From NCBI GenBank assembly GCA_045110315.1, contig JBGCFY010000323.1, positions 1 to 33,954 on the forward strand: a stretch of 33,954 nucleotides of DNA, read 5' to 3'. Source of the stretch: CALFBG01 sp045110315 (GTDB lineage: Bacteria > Bacteroidota > Bacteroidia > Chitinophagales > Saprospiraceae). Below, one piece after another: positions 30,916-33,954 of the stretch. The notes beneath the pieces are model-generated. The model searched no databases. It saw only the letters and a list, made by a program, of their open reading frames with translations, and was not told where the DNA came from. The first letter of the stretch is position 1. The number at the start of each line of letters is the position of its first letter. Made by a program: the position numbers and the translations under genes.

Positions 30916-32547
30916 ATGTTAACAGTATCCAATATAGGTCTTCAGTACGGAAAGCGAGTATTGTTTGATGAAGTAAACCTGAAATTCACCCTAGGAAACT
31001 GCTACGGTGTAATCGGTGCCAACGGTGCCGGAAAATCAACTTTTTTGAAAATCTTATCTGGGGAAATTGACCCTAACCGTGGAAATGTACTTTTAGAACC
31101 GGGCAACCGGATGGCTGTGTTGAAACAAAATCACTTCGAATTTGAAGAAGAAGAAGTTTTGAATACTGTCATCATGGGATACCAAGAGATGTACAAAATC
31201 ATGGTAGAAAAAAATGCCATTTACATGAACCCCGATGCAACGGAAGCAGAAGGCTTGCACGCGGCTGATTTAGAAAATAAATTTGGAGAGATGGGCGGCT
31301 GGAATGCCGAAAGTGATGCAGCGGAACTCTTGAGTAACCTCGGGATTAGTGAAGATTTGCACAACAAATACATGAAAGACCTTAGCGGTCCAGAAAAAGT
31401 AAAAGTTTTATTAGCACAAGCTTTATTTGGCAATCCTGATATTTTGTTACTGGATGAGCCTACCAACGATTTGGATGCACGAACGGCAACTTGGTTAGCC
31501 GATTTCCTAGCCGATTTTAAGAATACCGTCATTGTGGTTTCGCACGATAGATATTTCTTAGACATGGTTTGTACGCACGTCGTAGATATTGACTTTGGTC
31601 AAATTCGTATTTTTACTGGAAATTACACTTTCTGGTACGAATCGAGCCAATTGATGGCTGCACAGATTGCCAATAAGAATAAGAAGATGGAAGTGAAGCG
31701 CAAGGAAATGCAAGAGTTTATTGCCCGTTTTAGCGCCAACGCTTCTAAGTCTCGACAAGCGACGAGTCGTAAAAAAGCGTTAGAAAAATTAAACTTAGAA
31801 GAGATTAAACCTTCTAGTAGAAAATATCCTTTTATCAATTTTCAACCCGAACGAGAACCGGGCGATCAAATTCTTCGCGTAGACAATTTGAGTAAACGGA
31901 ACCACGAAGGGAAACTCCTTTTTGATAACGTTAGCTTTATTATGAATCACGGGGAGAAAATCGCTCTGTTAGGAAAAGATAGTGCCGCGTTGAATGCCTT
32001 TTTTGAAGTCTTGTCAGGAGAAACAGAAGCAGACACCGGAACGATCGAATGGGGACAAACGATGACCTCCGCTTACTTACCCAACGAAAATGAAAAGTTT
32101 TTCTCTAATGATCAAGATTTAGATTTGATCAACTGGTTACGACAATATTCGGAAGAAAAAGACGAACAGTTTATTCGTGGATTTTTAGGTAGAATGTTGT
32201 TCTCCGGAGAAGAAGTATACAAGAAATCATCGGTGCTTTCTGGAGGAGAAAAAGTACGTTGTATGCTCTCAAAAATTATGTTGAAGCATCCTAACTTTTT
32301 ACTACTAGATGAACCTACGAATCACTTAGATTTAGAGTCAATTACGGCGCTAAATAATGCGATGCGCGACTTTAAAGGTAATATGATCTTTACCACGCAT
32401 GATCACAAATTAATCGAAACTGCTGCGAATCGAATCATCGAAATTACACCCAACGGTATGATTGATAGTTTGATGGATTTCAATGACTATTTGCACGCCG
32501 CCAACATTAAGAAACAGCGAGATGCACTTTACGGTTCTTTAGTGTAA
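30916..32547 (+). CDS. ABC-F family ATPase (YbiT-like)
   Basis: A 543-residue cytoplasmic protein with two ABC domains and no membrane part, of the ABC-F group that acts on ribosomes. Domain 1 has Walker A 'GANGAGKST' (34-42), an altered signature LSGPE (156-160) and Walker B 'ILLLDEPTND'. The linker has the ABC-F pattern 'FIARFSANASKSRQATSRKK' after a charged coil. Domain 2 has the signature LSGGE (about 441), Walker B 'LLLDEPTNHLDLES' and 'TTHD'. Its P-loop is lost: the expected GxNGxGKT reads 'GKDSAALN' near 354-361. I recall similar degeneration in other Bacteroidota homologues. Followed by a strong terminator. Confidence 0.93.
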   Translation: MLTVSNIGLQYGKRVLFDEVNLKFTLGNCYGVIGANGAGKSTFLKILSGEIDPNRGNVLLEPGNRMAVLKQNHFEFEEEEVLNTVIMGYQEMYKIMVEKNAIYMNPDATEAEGLHAADLENKFGEMGGWNAESDAAELLSNLGISEDLHNKYMKDLSGPEKVKVLLAQALFGNPDILLLDEPTNDLDARTATWLADFLADFKNTVIVVSHDRYFLDMVCTHVVDIDFGQIRIFTGNYTFWYESSQLMAAQIANKNKKMEVKRKEMQEFIARFSANASKSRQATSRKKALEKLNLEEIKPSSRKYPFINFQPEREPGDQILRVDNLSKRNHEGKLLFDNVSFIMNHGEKIALLGKDSAALNAFFEVLSGETEADTGTIEWGQTMTSAYLPNENEKFFSNDQDLDLINWLRQYSEEKDEQFIRGFLGRMLFSGEEVYKKSSVLSGGEKVRCMLSKIMLKHPNFLLLDEPTNHLDLESITALNNAMRDFKGNMIFTTHDHKLIETAANRIIEITPNGMIDSLMDFNDYLHAANIKKQRDALYGSLV

Positions 32548-32585
32548 AAGTAGAAATTTAGCTGTTTTAAATAAAAAAATAAACT

Positions 32586-32627
32586 GAATTCCCGAAGTTG
32601 CCTTGTGTAGCTGCGGGAATTTTTTTT
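32586..32627 (+). terminator. Strong intrinsic terminator after the ABC-F gene
   Basis: AATTCCCG / CGGGAATT form an 8-bp stem (one more G-T pair outside) with a 19-base loop, followed by a run of eight T. It lies 38 bases after the stop codon. Confidence 0.9.
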
Positions 32628-32692
32628 ATAAGAGAATGTATTTCAAGCCCGCACGAAGTCATACAATAAAAGAGTAAAACCCTTTTTCCAGA

Positions 32693-32762
32693 GCTCCATG
32701 GGAGGGAAACCTTAGTAACCAAGCAATCAAGATCTCTTATAAGCTCCAGCGGAGCGACACCT
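32693..32762. repeat. Two copies of a short palindromic intergenic repeat
   Basis: GCTCCATGGGAGGGAAACCT (32693-32712) and GCTCCAGCGGAGCGACACCT (32743-32762) agree in 16 of 20 bases. Each contains a small dyad, CTCC/GGAG or GCTCC/GGAGC. This looks like a dispersed palindromic element of the kind seen in Bacteroidota spacers. Confidence 0.55.
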
Positions 32763-32827
32763 CAAATCACTAAGTTCAAGCCACTACTCCGCCGTATAAC
32801 CTAGCTCCTAATCTCTCCAAAAAAGCT

Positions 32828-33940
32828 TTATTGTATCGGTAAATACTGCGGACCGAGCGTATCACGGAGCCGGAAATAACGCTGCGGCAAAGCCATTTGA
32901 TCCATCGGCCCGTACGGACTTAACCATTGATCAGCTTGAGCCTTTTTGACAAATTTATCCACTTTTTCTTGCGTAGAAATATAAAGCGTCCGCGCAGAAT
33001 CTGGATGTAAACGTGCAGTCATCATCAAGCTTTCGTAAGGTGTAGACCAACTCAGAAATAGCTTCGACTTATCTACCTCTTTTTCGTAACTATAAAACTT
33101 AGTGCCAGTCTGACTTTTAGACTTATTCACTAGCTTTTGCAAATAAGAAACCCGCTCCGTATAACGTTCGTGTCGAATGCTCATATTCCCCAAACGTACC
33201 ACGAGCACGATTGGAATCAAATACCACAACCAACGCCGATGAGCGTGGCGCGGAAAAATATCATAGACCAAAGGGTAAAGTAGAAAAATAGCCAAAACCT
33301 GATAAAAACTCTCCACGTGAAACGTAACGATGCCCCAGTTATAAGTCGTATTGACCAACAATAAATAGCTGAAACAAGCACTCAAAACGAAACCTAGTTT
33401 CAAAAACTGCTTATCCCATAAGTAATGGATCGTGGTCACGAGTAAGAGTAGGGGATAAAGATAATAATCCGTCAGCCAAGCAGCTCTGAAATTAATAGTA
33501 CTTGGTAAATGATTATACTGGAAGCATTTTTTAAAAAAATCAGCCGTCAGAGAAGTATGTCCCTGGTCGTAAGCATAAATGCCCTGCGGCAATAGAAAAT
33601 ATTTTGTAAAAAGGCAGAGCGGAACGAGGAGAACCAATGTGGAAAAAAAGAGACTCCGGTTTTCTTTTTCAGATAAAAATAAAAAGCCCCAGATAAAAAC
33701 GTAGGGAATAAAAATAAGCGGATGAGAGAAAAGGACCAAAATGGCTAAGCCGTAGGTTAAAGGTGTAATTAGCGGGTGAAACTTCCGCTGATACTGACTC
33801 AGCCCAAAGGTAAATAGTAATAAAATACAAGATTGTAACAACTCAGATTGTATCCAATAAAAGGTATGCGAGCAGAGTAAAACGGGAAAGAGCAGGATAA
33901 TCCAAGCTGTTTTTTTTTGCTGAATCCATTGCTTACTCAT
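32828..33940 (-). CDS. Multi-pass membrane protein of unknown function, possibly 5'-incomplete
   Basis: A 370-residue protein with about eight to nine hydrophobic segments in the first 270 residues ('TAWIILLFPVLLCSHTFYWI', 'LTYGLAILVLFSHPLIFIP', 'LFFSTLVLLVPLCLFTKYFL', 'YYLYPLLLLVTTIHYLW', 'FVLSACFSYLLLV', 'VLAIFLLYPLVYDIF', 'WLWYLIPIVLVV'), then a soluble C-terminal part of about 100 residues. The layout recalls membrane glycosyltransferases or polymer-synthesis proteins, but no signature motif is visible. The ATG lies 14 bases from the window edge and the frame is still open upstream, so the true start may be outside. The basic stretch MSKQWIQQKK is a plausible N-terminus. Confidence 0.75.
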   Translation of the reverse strand: MSKQWIQQKKTAWIILLFPVLLCSHTFYWIQSELLQSCILLLFTFGLSQYQRKFHPLITPLTYGLAILVLFSHPLIFIPYVFIWGFLFLSEKENRSLFFSTLVLLVPLCLFTKYFLLPQGIYAYDQGHTSLTADFFKKCFQYNHLPSTINFRAAWLTDYYLYPLLLLVTTIHYLWDKQFLKLGFVLSACFSYLLLVNTTYNWGIVTFHVESFYQVLAIFLLYPLVYDIFPRHAHRRWLWYLIPIVLVVRLGNMSIRHERYTERVSYLQKLVNKSKSQTGTKFYSYEKEVDKSKLFLSWSTPYESLMMTARLHPDSARTLYISTQEKVDKFVKKAQADQWLSPYGPMDQMALPQRYFRLRDTLGPQYLPIQ

Positions 33941-33954
33941 CCAAAAACAAATAA

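Noticed and set aside
1..33954. CRISPR array, tRNA or rRNA genes, integrase, transposase, prophage
   Set aside because: I looked for regular repeats, tRNA T-loop words and recombinase or phage motifs and saw none.

Overview
This window reads as a chromosomal contig end from a member of the Bacteroidota, plausibly a Saprospiria/Lewinella-Haliscomenobacter-type bacterium. The lineage is inferred from a GLPGLI-family secreted protein next to a large OMP beta-barrel, LytS/LytTR and NarL-type two-component pairs, AT-rich spacers without clear Shine-Dalgarno sequences, and repeated Bacteroidota -7 boxes (TAnnTTTG) upstream of genes. I see no rRNA, tRNA, CRISPR array, transposase or integrase. The first 16 bases match the 3' end of the Illumina adapter, so the left edge is a sequencing/assembly boundary.

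Layout. 1-1669: a type I restriction-modification locus on the minus strand: hsdM, followed by the first 25 codons of hsdS, cut by the adapter. 2045-5442: a tightly packed operon of an S41-family lipoprotein peptidase, a LytS-type membrane kinase and a LytTR response regulator. 5574-10346: a 1590-residue protein made of two UvrA-like units in tandem (four ABC domains, four pairs of CxxC zinc modules, no UvrB-binding domain), with one of its four ATP sites apparently dead. 10596-11555: a tRNA-dihydrouridine synthase. 11552-12442 (minus): a small operon of DUF4160, DUF2442 fused to an XRE helix-turn-helix, and a previously hidden 39-codon ORF coupled by TAATG. Its promoter carries a 23-bp palindrome that exactly fills the -33/-7 region. 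12559-15252: a LysR regulator divergent from histidine ammonia-lyase (hutH). 15288-16535 (minus): a NylB/EstB-type serine hydrolase.

16954-20110: an unrecognised soluble protein, then a 7-TM protein, a NarL-type kinase and a LuxR-type response regulator in overlapping reading frames, with a perfect 16-bp inverted repeat in the spacer before the 7-TM gene. 20245-21569: a DUF2459/TIGR02117 protein and a RimJ/RimL-type acetyltransferase. 21592-23716 (minus): an OmpR-type regulator and its kinase, divergent from a GLPGLI protein and an OMP beta-barrel (23892-27518). The shared spacer has three phased TTAACCT repeats, a likely site for the regulator. 27533-28441 (minus): an EamA transporter. 28442-29344 is a roughly 0.9-kb gene-free stretch rich in inverted repeats, possibly holding a small RNA. 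29345-32547: two lipoproteins and an ABC-F ATPase with a strong terminator. 32828 to the right edge: a multi-pass membrane protein on the minus strand that may continue beyond the window.

The most noteworthy items are the pre-fused UvrA-like dimer with concerted decay of one composite ATPase site, the self-contained DUF4160/DUF2442-HTH/small-ORF operon with a built-in operator, and the phased repeats between a two-component operon and the GLPGLI/OMP pair.
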